Shown: positions 32,474 through 45,717, counted from the first letter of the stretch. The stretch: 55,463 nt of DNA from an uncultured bacterium (GCA_903891095.1 CAITDI010000029.1:1-55463); one strand, 5' to 3'. Program-made: numbers and translations. The notes: a model not told the origin generated them from the sequence alone.

Positions 32474-33421
32474 TCAGTGGATGAGATAGAAGAGCGGGAA
32501 GAGGAAGATCCACACCAGGTCGACGACGTGCCAGTAGAGGCCGACGAGATCGACGGGCGTGTAGTAGTCGCTGCTAAAGCGACCGCGCATCGCCATGACG
32601 AGGAGCCAGCTGATGACGCCCACGCCGATGAGGACGTGGATGCCGTGCAGGCCGGTCATGATGTAGTAGATCGCGAAGAACCGGTGCGTGTTCGGCGGGA
32701 GCTTCGGATCGAGGAGGTGCGCTTCCTCGGAGTGATGGACGTGCATGCCGGCGTCGGCGGCCTCGACCATCGCGGCAGTCGACACGCCATCGGGGCCGGC
32801 CTTGGGCGCGGCGACCGCGGTCTTGTCGACCGGCGGCTGCGCGGCGAGCGCGACCGGCTGCACGCCGGCCGACGGGTTCACCGCAGCGATCGTGAGCACG
32901 GGGTTCTCGACGGGCTTGGGCTCGGTGTTGAGCTCGAGCTTCTCCTCGTCGTTGACCGGGTGATAGAACGCCTGGCCCCACTTGAGGTTCTCGTGGAACT
33001 TGTGGGTGTACTCGAAGTACTTGATGACGAGGAAGCCCATCGCGCCCGCGAGCGTGAGCGCGAGGCAGGTGCAGAGGAGGCCCTTCTTGTTGGTCTGCGC
33101 GGCGCGGACGCCGATCGCCATCGTGAGGCTCGAGAGGATCAGCACGCAGGTGTTGATGCCGCCGAGGATGGTGTCGAGGAACTGGCTCGCGTACGAGAAG
33201 ACCTGCGGGTCCTTGAAGCGCATGATCGCGTACATCACGAACAGCGCGCCGAAGAACAGCACTTCCGTCGCGAGGAACACCCACATGCCGAGCTTGCCGG
33301 ACTCGAACTGCTGGTTCGGCGTGTCGAAGTGGTGCGCGAGGAACGGGTACTTGGCGTGGTCGCCGTGGGCATGGTGGTCGCCGTGCCCGTGCGAGTCAGC
33401 GTGAGAAGTCGAGTGAGACAC
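32474..33421 (-). CDS. ctaE: Cytochrome c oxidase subunit III with large loop insertion and His-rich N terminus
   Basis: 315 residues. Helices at SGKLGMWVFLATEVLFFGAL, TCVLILSSLTMAIGV, the FLVIKYFEYTHKF region, the YYIMTGLHGIHVLIGVGV region and YWHVVDLVWIFLFPLFY match subunit III. Eight histidines lie in the first 22 residues. Between helices, about residues 155-245 form an Ala/Pro/Val-rich insertion with a HVHHSEEAH cluster, where close relatives have a short loop. It starts two bases after the subunit I stop. Part of the caa3-type oxidase. Confidence 0.92.
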   Translation of the reverse strand: MSHSTSHADSHGHGDHHAHGDHAKYPFLAHHFDTPNQQFESGKLGMWVFLATEVLFFGALFVMYAIMRFKDPQVFSYASQFLDTILGGINTCVLILSSLTMAIGVRAAQTNKKGLLCTCLALTLAGAMGFLVIKYFEYTHKFHENLKWGQAFYHPVNDEEKLELNTEPKPVENPVLTIAAVNPSAGVQPVALAAQPPVDKTAVAAPKAGPDGVSTAAMVEAADAGMHVHHSEEAHLLDPKLPPNTHRFFAIYYIMTGLHGIHVLIGVGVISWLLVMAMRGRFSSDYYTPVDLVGLYWHVVDLVWIFLFPLFYLIH

Positions 33422-33423
33422 GA

Positions 33424-35112
<1,689 letters not shown>

Positions 35113-35169
35113 AGCGTCACTCGGTTGCAGTCAGGATCGGGATCGGGTTCGTGCCTTGTCGCGTTTGCA

Positions 35170-36324
35170 TTACTTCGCTGCGGGTGCGGCGGCGGCGGTG
35201 CCCGCCGGCTTCTTCGTCCACTGGCCCTTGGCGTCGAATTCATCGAGGTGCTGCATGAATCCGATCAGGGCGTCAATGCCCTTGTCGGTGAGCTGCCCGC
35301 GGAAGGTCGGCATGACATTGCCGAAGCCGTCGACGAGGTGCTCGCCTGGGTTGAGGATCGAATTGCGGATGTAGCTCTGCGCGTTCGGGACAGCCTTGCC
35401 GTCGCCGACGAGATCGGTGATCGACTTGCCGTCGACCTTGTGGGTCGAGGTCTTGCTGTCCGTGCGCTGCCAGATGTTGCCCGAGCCGTCGTAGTTGCCC
35501 CACGACGGACCGGTGCTGGGCTTGCCATCGAGCGTGTGGCACGAGGCGCAACGCGCGTAGAGCTGAGGACCAGCCTTGAAGTACAGCTCTTCGGCGGGAA
35601 TCTTGTCGAGCCAACGGCCCTGCTCGACGACCCAGTCGTCGAAGTCCTTCTCGGGAAGCACGTAGACGTGGCGGTTCATGTCCGAGTGGCCCTTGCCGCA
35701 GAACTCGGTGCAGAAGAGCCAGTGGAACTTGTCGCTGCCCGTCGGCTCGTCGGCCTGGAACCAGAGCGACGAGTAGCGGCCCGGCACGACATCCTGCTTG
35801 ACGCGGAAGTCGCGGATGTAGAACGAGTGCAGCACGTCCTCGCTGCGCATGACGAGCTTGACCGGCTTGCCCGCGGGCACGTAGAGGTCGTTGCTCGTCG
35901 CGCCGTTCGGGTACTTGAACGACCAGTTCCACTTCGAGGCGGTGACGTCGATCTGGTAGCTGTTGGACGGCGGCGTCTTCATGTCGACGAAGCCGCGGAA
36001 GCCCATGAAGAAGATCACGACGACGATGATCGTCGGGGCGATCGTCCAGCCGAGCTCGAGCATCGTGTTGTGGCTCGGACCGCGCGCGTAGACCTCGCGG
36101 CCCTTCTGGCGGTACTTCCAGACGAAGTACAGCATGATGCCGACCACGAGCACGAAGAAGAAGTAGTTGATGTAGTTGATGAAGTTGAAGACCCAGTCGA
36201 CCTCGCGGGAGATCGTCGAGGCACCTTCGGGCATCCAGAAGGTCTTCGGCGTCGTTGCCTGCCCAGTGGCAAGGGTGGCGTCGGAGCTTGACTGCATCAG
36301 GAGATTGGGAATCAGGTTCAGCAC
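35170..36324 (-). CDS. ctaC: Cytochrome c oxidase subunit II fused to cytochrome c (caa3 type)
   Basis: 384 residues if GTG at 36324 is used (GAGG about ten bases upstream); ATG at 36297 is the alternative. Two helices (about 45-69 and 90-110). CuA ligands are in VLHSF (His166) and CTEFCGKGHSDM (Cys205, Glu207, Cys209, His213, Met216). A class I cytochrome c follows: CASCHT at about 259-264 and NVMPTF with the Met ligand. It accepts electrons from the ACIII cytochromes and passes them to subunit I. It sits 14 bases after sco, which supplies copper for CuA. Confidence 0.94.
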   Translation of the reverse strand: MLNLIPNLLMQSSSDATLATGQATTPKTFWMPEGASTISREVDWVFNFINYINYFFFVLVVGIMLYFVWKYRQKGREVYARGPSHNTMLELGWTIAPTIIVVVIFFMGFRGFVDMKTPPSNSYQIDVTASKWNWSFKYPNGATSNDLYVPAGKPVKLVMRSEDVLHSFYIRDFRVKQDVVPGRYSSLWFQADEPTGSDKFHWLFCTEFCGKGHSDMNRHVYVLPEKDFDDWVVEQGRWLDKIPAEELYFKAGPQLYARCASCHTLDGKPSTGPSWGNYDGSGNIWQRTDSKTSTHKVDGKSITDLVGDGKAVPNAQSYIRNSILNPGEHLVDGFGNVMPTFRGQLTDKGIDALIGFMQHLDEFDAKGQWTKKPAGTAAAAPAAK

Positions 36325-36338
36325 GGTCAATCGCCTCT

Positions 36339-37193
36339 TCAGTTCGCGGCGGCGGCGGTACCCGCCGACGCGCTCTTCTTCTTTCGCAACTCTGCGGTCC
36401 AGAACATCGCGAGGCCGCCCGCGAGGGCGAACATCGTGACCAGACCACCGATGGACATGATCCTGCGCGCCTGCAACACATAGCCGCGCGCGTTCGGGTC
36501 GTAGATATGGCACCAGAGGATGAATCGATCGAGCGTCGAGCCGATGCGGCCCTGCGACGCCTCGAGGAGAGCCATGCGGAGATCCGATGGCTCGAACTTG
36601 GTGCCGTACATGTAGCGGCTGATGCGGCCCTCGGGCGTGATCATGTAGATCGCGGCCGCGTGCGCGTAGTCGCCGTTTTCCTGACGTCGGTACTGGAAGC
36701 CGACCGCATCCGCGACCGACTTCGACATGACCTCGCTGCCCGTGAGGAAGTGCACGCCGCGGCCCGAGCCGGGGCGCTCGAACTCCGCGAGGTAGCTTTC
36801 CTTCTTGGCGTGGGCGAGGCCGACGGACTCGGTCGGGTCGACCGAGATCGCGACGATCTCGAACTCCTTGCCCGGCAGCCAGTCAATGCCCTTGAGGCCG
36901 CCGAAGGCGCCGTTGAGCACGAGGTTGCAGAGCATCGGGCACTTGTTGTAACCGAGCTGGAGCAGCACCGGCTTGTCGCCCTTGAAGAAGTCGCGAAGCG
37001 TGACCTGCGTGCCGTCGTCGTCGGTGAACCGCGCGTCCAGCGGGAGCTGGTCGTTGAGGTGCTCCGTGATGTCGACGCCCTTGAGCTCCTCGGGCACGCC
37101 GAGATTGAGCTGCGCCTGTGCTGCACCCGCAAACGACACCGCGGCCGCGAGTGCGGCAAGCGTGCGTCGGAGGTTGGTGCGGAGGTCCGTCAT
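36339..37193 (-). CDS. SCO1/SenC-family copper chaperone
   Basis: 284 residues from MTDLRTNLRR. Signal peptide about 1-27 (AAVSFAGAAQAQ). The thioredoxin-like core has YNKCPMLCNLVL, the CxxxC copper site, and YAHAAAIYMITPEG with the third ligand His. A C-terminal helix (IGGLVTMFALAGGLAMF) anchors the protein, which is unusual for Sco (more often anchored at the N terminus) but common next to ACIII clusters. It metallates CuA of the subunit encoded next. Within the act-cox operon. Confidence 0.92.
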   Translation of the reverse strand: MTDLRTNLRRTLAALAAAVSFAGAAQAQLNLGVPEELKGVDITEHLNDQLPLDARFTDDDGTQVTLRDFFKGDKPVLLQLGYNKCPMLCNLVLNGAFGGLKGIDWLPGKEFEIVAISVDPTESVGLAHAKKESYLAEFERPGSGRGVHFLTGSEVMSKSVADAVGFQYRRQENGDYAHAAAIYMITPEGRISRYMYGTKFEPSDLRMALLEASQGRIGSTLDRFILWCHIYDPNARGYVLQARRIMSIGGLVTMFALAGGLAMFWTAELRKKKSASAGTAAAAN

Positions 37194-37230
37194 GGTCTCT
37201 GCTGGCTGCTGTCGGTGTGCGCTCGCGTGA

Positions 37231-37563
37231 TCACTTGCCCTGCGCGGACATGAGTTCCATCGCGCGCTCGATCGGGATTCGCACGCGCTCGACAGGCTTG
37301 TCATTCACCTGCTCGGTGTACGTGCCGTACTGACCGAGAAGCGACTGCTGCTCGGAGCGTAGGCTCGTGGAGAACGCGGGCTTCTCGTCGTCCACGCGCT
37401 CCTCGGTGAAGTCGCGCTGCACTCCGAAGAAGAGCACGCTGACCGCGAGGCAGAACGCGACGAAGAAGATGATGCCGACGAACGAGTAGAACCAGGTCGC
37501 CCCCATCTCGGGGTCGTCGATCTGCTCGGTGGTGGTTGGTGCTGCGGACGGTGCTGCGGACAT
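37231..37563 (-). CDS. Small single-helix membrane protein, ActG-like position
   Basis: 110 residues from MSAAPSAAPT. One transmembrane helix (TWFYSFVGIIFFVAFCLAVS) with a short Ala/Pro-rich N terminus and a polar periplasmic C-terminal half of about 55 residues ending VRIPIERAMELMSAQGK. The latter resembles the short IPIxxAM segment found at the ends of some respiratory accessory proteins. It lies between actF and sco. Position, size and topology fit ActG, the small peripheral subunit of alternative complex III, but sequence similarity to known ActG is not something I can verify. Confidence 0.7.
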   Translation of the reverse strand: MSAAPSAAPTTTEQIDDPEMGATWFYSFVGIIFFVAFCLAVSVLFFGVQRDFTEERVDDEKPAFSTSLRSEQQSLLGQYGTYTEQVNDKPVERVRIPIERAMELMSAQGK

Positions 37564-37598
37564 GGTGGATTCCTGATTGGTTCCGGCGCGGACTCGCG

Positions 37599-38912
37599 TC
37601 ACATGTTCTCGAAACGGAGGCTCTCGGCGAAGCGCGGGTCCTTCTTGGGGACGAGCGCGACGCGCGACAGCGTGCCGATCGTGCCCGCGACCACGGCGCC
37701 GACGACGCCGAGCACGAGCATGAAGTTGACGGGGTTGGTGAAGTGGGTGGCGGTATCCGCGTACTTGGTCGCGAGCTCGCCGTAGTTCTTCATCTCACCG
37801 ATGTCGTGCGGGATCTCCGGCATGATGAGCCAGTAGAGGTCGACGTAGTGGAAGCAGAGCATCCACACCGCGCCGAGCGCGAGGGTGAGCGGCGCGCGCT
37901 TCATCCACTTGCTGATGAGCCCGAGGAACGGGAACACGAAGTGGCCGAAGAGCAGCGCGAAGCTGAAGAAGCCCCAGCCGCCGACCTGGCGGGCGAGGAA
38001 CCAGCCGGTCTCCTCAGGCACGTTGGCGTACCAGATGAGCATGTACTGGCTGAAGCCGATGTACGCCCAGAACACGATGCCGAAAGCCCACATGAGCTTG
38101 CCCATGTCCTGGAAGTGCTCGCGGCTGACGATGCCCTTGAGCGCGCCGAGCTGGGTGAGCCGCACGGTGATCAGGATCATCGTGGCGAAGCCCGCCGTCG
38201 CGCAGCCGCAGAAGAAGTACACGCCGAACATCGTGGAGAACCACGCCGGCGAGAGCGACATGATCCAGTCGAACGCGGCGAAGGTGACCGAGAGGCCGAA
38301 GAGGATCGCGGTCGGCGCGGCGAACTTCTGCATGCGCTCGCTGATCTTGATGTCGCCCGACTCGTCCTGGCTCACGCTGCTGCGGAAGAAGAACGACGAG
38401 AGCACCGCCCAGATCGCGAAGTACGCAACCGCGCGGATCCAGAAGAACGTCGGGTTGAGGAACGCGGTCTTCGGGTCGATGAGGCCGGCCTCGACCGGAT
38501 TCTCGGCGCGCAGCGCGTTCATGTCGGCCCACACCCAGAGGGTGTTCGCCTTGCCCATCATCCAGAGCACCGCGAACGGCACGAAGAGGATCCAGATCCA
38601 GCGGAGGTTGGCCGCGAGCGCTTCGGCGGGACGACGCACCGCGACGGACCAGCCGGCGCGCGTGAGGTGCTGCACGAAGACGAAGAAGAGCCCGCCAAGG
38701 CACATCGTGAGGCCGAAGAGGAACGCGATGAGATACGCGCGCCAGAAGTGGCCGGGATCGGTGCCGAACGCGCCGGTGTAGCCCACCGCCGCGCCGCCGC
38801 CGAGTCCGACGACCGCGACCGCGAGGGCGATCTTGCGGAAGCCGAGCGCCATGGCCGGCAGCTGGATGTTCTGCGTGCCGAGATCGGCCGCATGCGTGGA
38901 AGCGTGACCCAT
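37599..38912 (-). CDS. actF: Alternative complex III subunit F (NrfD-like quinol-binding membrane protein)
   Basis: 437 residues with about ten helices. LWVWADMNAL, FSQYMLIWYANVPEETGWF and MLCFHYVDLYWLIMPE are typical of the ACIII quinone-binding subunit 2 family. It is a paralogue of ActC, lacking cofactors, and is thought to help translocate protons and shape the quinol pocket. Its ATG overlaps the actE stop by one base. The GENE order actA-F is as in Rhodothermus and other ACIII bacteria. Confidence 0.92.
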   Translation of the reverse strand: MGHASTHAADLGTQNIQLPAMALGFRKIALAVAVVGLGGGAAVGYTGAFGTDPGHFWRAYLIAFLFGLTMCLGGLFFVFVQHLTRAGWSVAVRRPAEALAANLRWIWILFVPFAVLWMMGKANTLWVWADMNALRAENPVEAGLIDPKTAFLNPTFFWIRAVAYFAIWAVLSSFFFRSSVSQDESGDIKISERMQKFAAPTAILFGLSVTFAAFDWIMSLSPAWFSTMFGVYFFCGCATAGFATMILITVRLTQLGALKGIVSREHFQDMGKLMWAFGIVFWAYIGFSQYMLIWYANVPEETGWFLARQVGGWGFFSFALLFGHFVFPFLGLISKWMKRAPLTLALGAVWMLCFHYVDLYWLIMPEIPHDIGEMKNYGELATKYADTATHFTNPVNFMLVLGVVGAVVAGTIGTLSRVALVPKKDPRFAESLRFENM

Positions 38913-39652
38913 TACTTCACCCCACCCTTCGTTGCGTCAGCAGCCGGGGCCGCAGCCGCAGTTTCGGCCTTCTTGAGGTTGCCGCGGATCTCCGGCGGAA
39001 CGTCCTGCATCGAGGCGTTCTGCGAGAGCTGCAGCGTCTTGACGTACGCGGCGATGGCCCAGCGATCGTCGTTGTCGATCTGCGTTCCGTAGCCCGCCAT
39101 GTTGCGGATGCCGTTGGTCGCGATGTTGTAGAGCATGCCGAGCGGGTGCTCGCGGACGGCCGGATCGTGCAGGCTCTTCGCCTGAACCCAGCTGGTGCCG
39201 TTCGCGGGACCATCGCTGCTGGACATGAGCGCCATCGCGCGCTTGTTCACGGTGCCGTCGCCGTATCCGGCGTAGCCGTGGCACACGCTGCAGTAGATGT
39301 TGAAGCGCTGCTGGCCGCGGGCGAGCAGTTCCTTCGACATCGACATGCCTGCGGGGAGCGTCTCGGCCCACTTGCCGTCCACGACGCCTTCGAAGCGGTG
39401 CGTGTCGAGCTTGGTCTCGCCCTTGGCGACGGTGCCTGCGACGGCGACGCGCTGCGCGCGGCCGTCGGCGAAGAGCGGGTTGTTCGACTGCGACTTGAAC
39501 TTCGGCTGGAAGTCCATGTCGAAGAAGATGTGCACGGCGCGGTTCTGGTCAGGCGTCGCGCGAACGCGGGCGATGACGACCGGCGGAATCACGAGTGCCA
39601 GCGCGGCAATCGCGCCCGTGAAGATCATCCAGCGTGGGGGAAGCGGAATCAT
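38912..39652 (-). CDS. actE: Alternative complex III subunit E (mono-haem cytochrome c)
   Basis: 246 residues. One N-terminal helix (MIFTGAIAALALVIPPVVIA) anchors a cytochrome c domain with CSVCHGYAG and a likely Met ligand in the IRNMAGYGTQI region. It carries electrons from the pentahaem ActA towards the oxidase. The C terminus is Ala-rich and Lys-containing. The start overlaps actD by one base and the stop overlaps actF by one base, so the three are tightly coupled. Confidence 0.93.
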   Translation of the reverse strand: MIPLPPRWMIFTGAIAALALVIPPVVIARVRATPDQNRAVHIFFDMDFQPKFKSQSNNPLFADGRAQRVAVAGTVAKGETKLDTHRFEGVVDGKWAETLPAGMSMSKELLARGQQRFNIYCSVCHGYAGYGDGTVNKRAMALMSSSDGPANGTSWVQAKSLHDPAVREHPLGMLYNIATNGIRNMAGYGTQIDNDDRWAIAAYVKTLQLSQNASMQDVPPEIRGNLKKAETAAAAPAADATKGGVK

Positions 39653-40272
39653 TAGTCCTCCACCGCCTCGACGGCGACGGGATCGAGCGTACGGAGGAAC
39701 TGCTCCGTCGCCTTGGGAAGGAACTTGGGATCACGTGCCTCGATCGCGATGAAGAAGCGATCGTTGCTCGCGCGGCGGAAGCGGTTCGACTTGAACAGCG
39801 GGTGGTAGAGCTGCGGCAGGCCGTTGAAGAGGAACATCAGCTTCACGCACGCGAGCGCGGAGAAGAGGATGGTCAGCTCGAACATCACGGGGATGAACGC
39901 CGGAAGGCTCATCGCGGGCTTGCCCGAGATGAGGAACGGGTAGCCCGTGACCCACACGCCTGCCCAGATGTGCAGGTCCCACGAGTTGGTGAACGCCTGC
40001 AGCAGGAACGCCACGGTCGTGCCCGTCGCGCCAGCGCCGAAGACGAACCACGGGAGCCAGGTGCGCTTGAGACCCATCGCGCCATCGAGCCCGTGCACGG
40101 GGAACGGCGTGTGGCAGTCCCAGTACTTGTAGCCCGCGTCGCGGCACTTCTCGGCGGCGGCCATGAGGTCGCCGGGAGTCTCGAACTCAGCGATGAGGCC
40201 GTACAGCTTCGCGCCCTGCGGCATCGGCTGCTCGGTCTTGGTGTCGGAGATGTTGGTGACGGTCGTCGCCAT
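39652..40272 (-). CDS. actD: Alternative complex III subunit D (DUF3341)
   Basis: 206 residues, two helices. LYGLIAEFETPGDLMAAAEKCRDAGY and WDCHTPFPVHGLDGAMGLKRT match the DUF3341 family, whose cytoplasmic domain packs under ActB/ActC in ACIII structures. C-terminal part RRASNDRFFIAIEARDPKF is the usual ferredoxin-like end. It contains no cofactor. It starts 27 bases after actC. Confidence 0.93.
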   Translation of the reverse strand: MATTVTNISDTKTEQPMPQGAKLYGLIAEFETPGDLMAAAEKCRDAGYKYWDCHTPFPVHGLDGAMGLKRTWLPWFVFGAGATGTTVAFLLQAFTNSWDLHIWAGVWVTGYPFLISGKPAMSLPAFIPVMFELTILFSALACVKLMFLFNGLPQLYHPLFKSNRFRRASNDRFFIAIEARDPKFLPKATEQFLRTLDPVAVEAVED

Positions 40273-40299
40273 GTTGAAAGCCTTCGAAGTGTCGTGCGA

Positions 40300-41729
<1,430 letters not shown>

Positions 41730-41733
<4 letters not shown>

Positions 41734-44700
41734 GAGTGCGCCCCAGTCGTGCCTTCGTGGTTGGCTTCGTGCTTGCCGTCGCCGTGCGCGCCGTGGCCTC
41801 CGGAAGCGCTCGCGCTCTCGATGGCCGGGTTGTTGACGCGCGCGAGGTACTTCACGCGCGGCTTGGTGTTGAGTTCCTCGAGCAGGTCGTAGCTGAGCTT
41901 GCTCTTCACAAGCTGCGCCACGCGGCTCTTGGGATTGTTGAGGTCGCCGAAGACGATCGCCTGCGTCGGGCAAGCCTGCTGGCAGGCCGTGACGACTGCG
42001 CCGTCCTCGATGGTCCATTCGCCCTTGCCGCCCTCGACGCCTCCCGCCTTGGCCCACGCGTTCTTCGCGCGGATCTTGGCGGCCTGGATGCGCTGCATGC
42101 AGAACGAGCACTTCTCCATCACGCCGCGCGAGCGGACGGTGACTTCGGGGTTGAACTGCATGCGCGACCAGCCCTCGGGCTTGTCGGTGATCGGATAGTG
42201 ATCCTCGGCCATCGACTTGTAGTAGTCGGGCTGCACCTTGAGGACGCCTTCTTCGCGCGACGGGTCGCGCCGCTGGTAGTCGAAGAAGTTGAAGCGGCGA
42301 ACCTTGTACGGGCAGTTGTTGCTGCAGTAGCGGGTGCCGATGCAGCGGTTGTAGATCATGACGTTCACGCCCTGCTCGTCATGCACGGTCGCGGCGACCG
42401 GGCAGACCTGCTCGCACGGCGCGTTCTCGCACTGCATGCAGGTGACGGGCTGGACAGCGAAGCTCTCGGGAGCGTCGACCGTTCCCTTGCGGAAGTAGCG
42501 GTCGATGCGGATCCAGTGCATCTCGCGACCGCGCGCCACCATCGCCTTGCCGACGATCGGGACGTTGTTCTCCGCCTGGCATGCGACGACGCACGCGCTG
42601 CAACCGGTGCAGGTCGAGAGGTCGATCGTCATCGCCCAGCGGTAGCGAGCGCCATCGAGGTTCGACTCTTCCCAGAGGGAGAGCTTGTGGGCGACGTGGC
42701 TCACGTGACGCGCGAAATCCGGGTGCTCCTTGTAGTGCGCGAGGCTGGCCTCGCGGACGAGGGTCGGAAGGCGATCGTTGATGCCCGTGGTCGGCACATC
42801 GGCGATCAGCGCATCGGCAGCGCCGTGATCCTGCGTGTGGGCAAACGCGTAGTTCGCGCCGGTCTTGGCCGCGGTGGCCTTGACCATGCCCATCGCCGAA
42901 GTCGAGCGCAGCGGATAGGCGTTGAAGCCAGCGCCTGCAGCGACGCGGCCCGCGACCTCGCCACGGCCGTAGCCGAGGGCGATCGAGGCGCAGTTCTCAG
43001 CATGACCCGGGAGGAGCCACGCGGCGGCTTCGATCGTCGCGGAACCCGCGGTGACCTTGATCACGTCGCCGGTCGCGATGCCGAGCTTGCGCGCGGTCGC
43101 GGGCGCCATGAGGAGCGCGTTGTCCCAGGTGAGCTTGGTCGCGGGATCGGGGAGTTCCTGCAGCCAGCCGAGGTTCGCGAAGCGACCGTCGGCGACCTTG
43201 GAATCGAAGAGGAACGCGACTTCCATCGCGGTGTCGACCGTCGCAGCAGCGGTGCTGCACAGGCCCGACACGCCGCCGCTGTTGACGGCCGGCGCAGGCG
43301 CTGCCTTGGCGGCGGTGCCTTCGACGAATCCGCGATCGAGGTTCTGGCGCCACCATGCTTCGAAGGCCACGCCCGAGAGTCCGCTGACCTTCATGTGCGC
43401 GCGACGCACGATCTCGAGGCTCGAGGTCTGGTCGTCACCGGTGAGGAGCGCGAGGAGCTCGAGCGCGTTGCGGCCACCCTGCTCCTTGTCGATCATCGGG
43501 AGGATGAGCGGCTGCTGCACGACGATCGAGCCGTCGATGGCGCGGCCATCGCTCCACGACTCGAGGCTGTGCGCGGCGGGAACATGCCACATGCAGGCCG
43601 AGGACTTGCTCGTCTCGTTCGCGTAGAACGAGAGGTGCACGACCTGCTTGGCCTTGGTGAGCTTGGCTGCGAAGTCGATGTCGGCCGGCGCGTCGTACGC
43701 GGGGTTGCCACCGAGCATGACGAGCGTCTCGACGCCGCCGGAGGCGAGCGTGTCGGCGAGCTGCTTGAGCTGCGCGCCACCGCCAACGGCCGGACCCGGA
43801 ACGTACGACACGGTGGTGCCGACGGAACCGAGCTTGTCGTTGATCGCGGCTGCGAGCGCGATGGTCGCGGGATCCTGCATCGGACCAGCGACGACGAGCG
43901 CGGAGCGACCCGCTGCCTTGAGGTCGGCGACGAGGTGCTTGACGACTTCGTTCGAGGCGAGTTCACCGGCCTTCGACGCGAGCGCGTCGCCGGCGGAGAT
44001 GCCGAGCTCCTTGGCGACATGCGCGGCAAGCGCGGCGATATCGCTGCGGCGCAGCGCGAGGCGCTGGTCGGCGCTCATGCCGGTCACGGTGACCGACGGC
44101 TCCGCAACGTACATGCGCGAGACGCTCTGCTTGGACGGATCGGACTCCTCGATGCGGCGGCCCTTGGCCCACGCACGCGAGTTCGCGACGCCCGTCGCCG
44201 GGCAGCCGAAGAGATCGGCGTCGAGCACGAGCACGACCTTGGCCGCATCGAGCATCGGCATCGCGATGAAGGAGCCGCCGAACGCAGCGTTCGACGCAGC
44301 GACCGCGGCATCCATGTTCATCGCGTTCCACGAGACCCAGCGGGCCTTCGGGTAGGTCGCGAGGAAGCGCGTCTTCATGTCGTCGAGCGTCGGGCTCATG
44401 CTGTCGTCGACGAGCACGGCGAGGCCGACGCCCGCGTTGGACTTGTACTGCTTGGCGAGGTCGCCGCACCAACCGGAGAACTCGGTCCAGGTGCTGGGCT
44501 TGCCGTTCTTGGTGAGCTCGCGGCTGCGATCGGGGTCGTAGAGCTCGAGCACGCGCGACTGGATCACGGCGTTCGAGCCAGCGGCGAACGGCAGCGACGG
44601 ATTGCCGTCGAGCTTGATCGGTCGGCCGTCGTAGCTCTTGGCGATGACGGGCCACGCGATGCCTGCGATCTCAACGCACGTCGCGTAGTCGACCGGCACG

Positions 44701-44993
44701 CCGGTCGTGCGGCCAGCCTGGCCCTGCGCGAACGGCACGATCTTGGTGTCGGGCCAGCGACGGCAAGCCGCGAGACCAGCCATCGCAAGGCCAGCGCCCA
44801 TCAGCTTGATGAAGTTGCGGCGGTCGTCGCCAGCGGCGAGTTCCTGCGCGTTCGGCCCGAACTCGCGAGCCATCAGCTCGCGGAACGCGGGGGTCTTCTC
44901 GAGGTCATCGGCGCTGCGCCAGTACTCGGCCTGGACGAAATTCGTGCCAGCCTCGTTGCTCCCGTTGTCGCAGCCAGTGCGTGATTCGTGCAT
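41730..44993 (-). CDS. actB: Alternative complex III subunit B (molybdopterin-oxidoreductase-like Fe-S protein, Tat signal)
   Basis: 1087 residues. Start at 44993 has AAGGGA upstream. An unusual internal Tat signal, [20 protein letters not shown] (Arg58-Arg59), follows a conserved [21 protein letters not shown] stretch in pieces. The large domain resembles molybdopterin oxidoreductases but ACIII ActB is known to have lost the cofactor. The C-terminal third has ferredoxin clusters: [59 protein letters not shown] and [10 protein letters not shown]. It takes electrons from quinol at ActC and passes them to ActA. The tail is His-rich ([14 protein letters not shown]). Confidence 0.96.
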
Positions 44994-45063
44994 CGTGGTC
45001 CCTTGCAATTGCCTTCAGATTCCAGGCTCGTGATTTGGGCTCGCCGCAGCGTGCCCCATGCGA

Positions 45064-45717
45064 TCAACGGTGGCAGGTCGAGCAGTCTTGGCTCGGATGA
45101 ATGGAGAACTTGGTCTTGAGCGCCTCGCGCTCCTGCTTGGAGAGCTCGACCGCGGGATCCCACGCGAGGTTGGTGATCTGCGAAGTCGGGCGCAGGTTCG
45201 GTTCGGGATTGCGGTGGCACTCAAGGCACCAGCCCATGGAGAGCGGCGACTTCTGGTAGACGACTTCCATCTTGTCGATGCGGCCGTGGCACGAGACGCA
45301 GCCGACGCCGCGGTTCACGTGCGCGCTGTGATCGAAGTACGCAAAGTCCGGCAGCTTGTGGACGCGCGACCACTCGACGGGAAGACCCGTCGCGTAGCTC
45401 TCCTTGATCTTGGCGAGCTTCGGGCTCTCGGGGCGGATCTGCGTGTGGCAGTTCATGCAGGTCTGCGTCGCGGGCACAGAGGCCGCGGCAGCCTTCTCCA
45501 CCGAGGTATGGCAGTAGCGGCAGTCGATGCCGAGCTCGCCAGCGTGCAGCGCATGGCTGTACGGCACGGGCTGGTCAGGCTGGTAGCCGACCTCAAGCGT
45601 CTTGGGGCTGAAGCCATACGCGACAAAAAAGATCGCGTAAACCGGGATCGTCGCCGCAGCGAGGATGATGGTCGGCAGCAGAAGATTCGACCATCGCGGG
45701 AAGAGGAACCTGCTCAT
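45064..45717 (-). CDS. actA: Alternative complex III subunit A (pentahaem cytochrome c)
   Basis: 217 residues with one N-terminal helix (LLLPTIILAAATIPVYAIFF). Five CxxCH haem sites are visible: CRYCH, CMNCH, CVSCH, CLECH and CSTCH, exactly the ActA complement. It relays electrons across the periplasmic face of ACIII to ActE and the oxidase. First gene of a thirteen-gene minus-strand operon. Upstream, at 45768-45793, sits a near-perfect dyad resembling a Rex box. AAGAG lies directly before the ATG; no clear -10 box was identified. Confidence 0.95.
   Translation of the reverse strand: MSRFLFPRWSNLLLPTIILAAATIPVYAIFFVAYGFSPKTLEVGYQPDQPVPYSHALHAGELGIDCRYCHTSVEKAAAASVPATQTCMNCHTQIRPESPKLAKIKESYATGLPVEWSRVHKLPDFAYFDHSAHVNRGVGCVSCHGRIDKMEVVYQKSPLSMGWCLECHRNPEPNLRPTSQITNLAWDPAVELSKQEREALKTKFSIHPSQDCSTCHR

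Noticed and set aside
41736-44984. A 1082-codon open frame antisense to actB, and similar long antisense frames at 11805-13628, 33427-35097 and 39634-41892
   Set aside because: They mirror real genes, have Arg/Glu/His/Ala-heavy composition typical of reversed GC-rich codons, and show no motifs or ribosome-binding sites.
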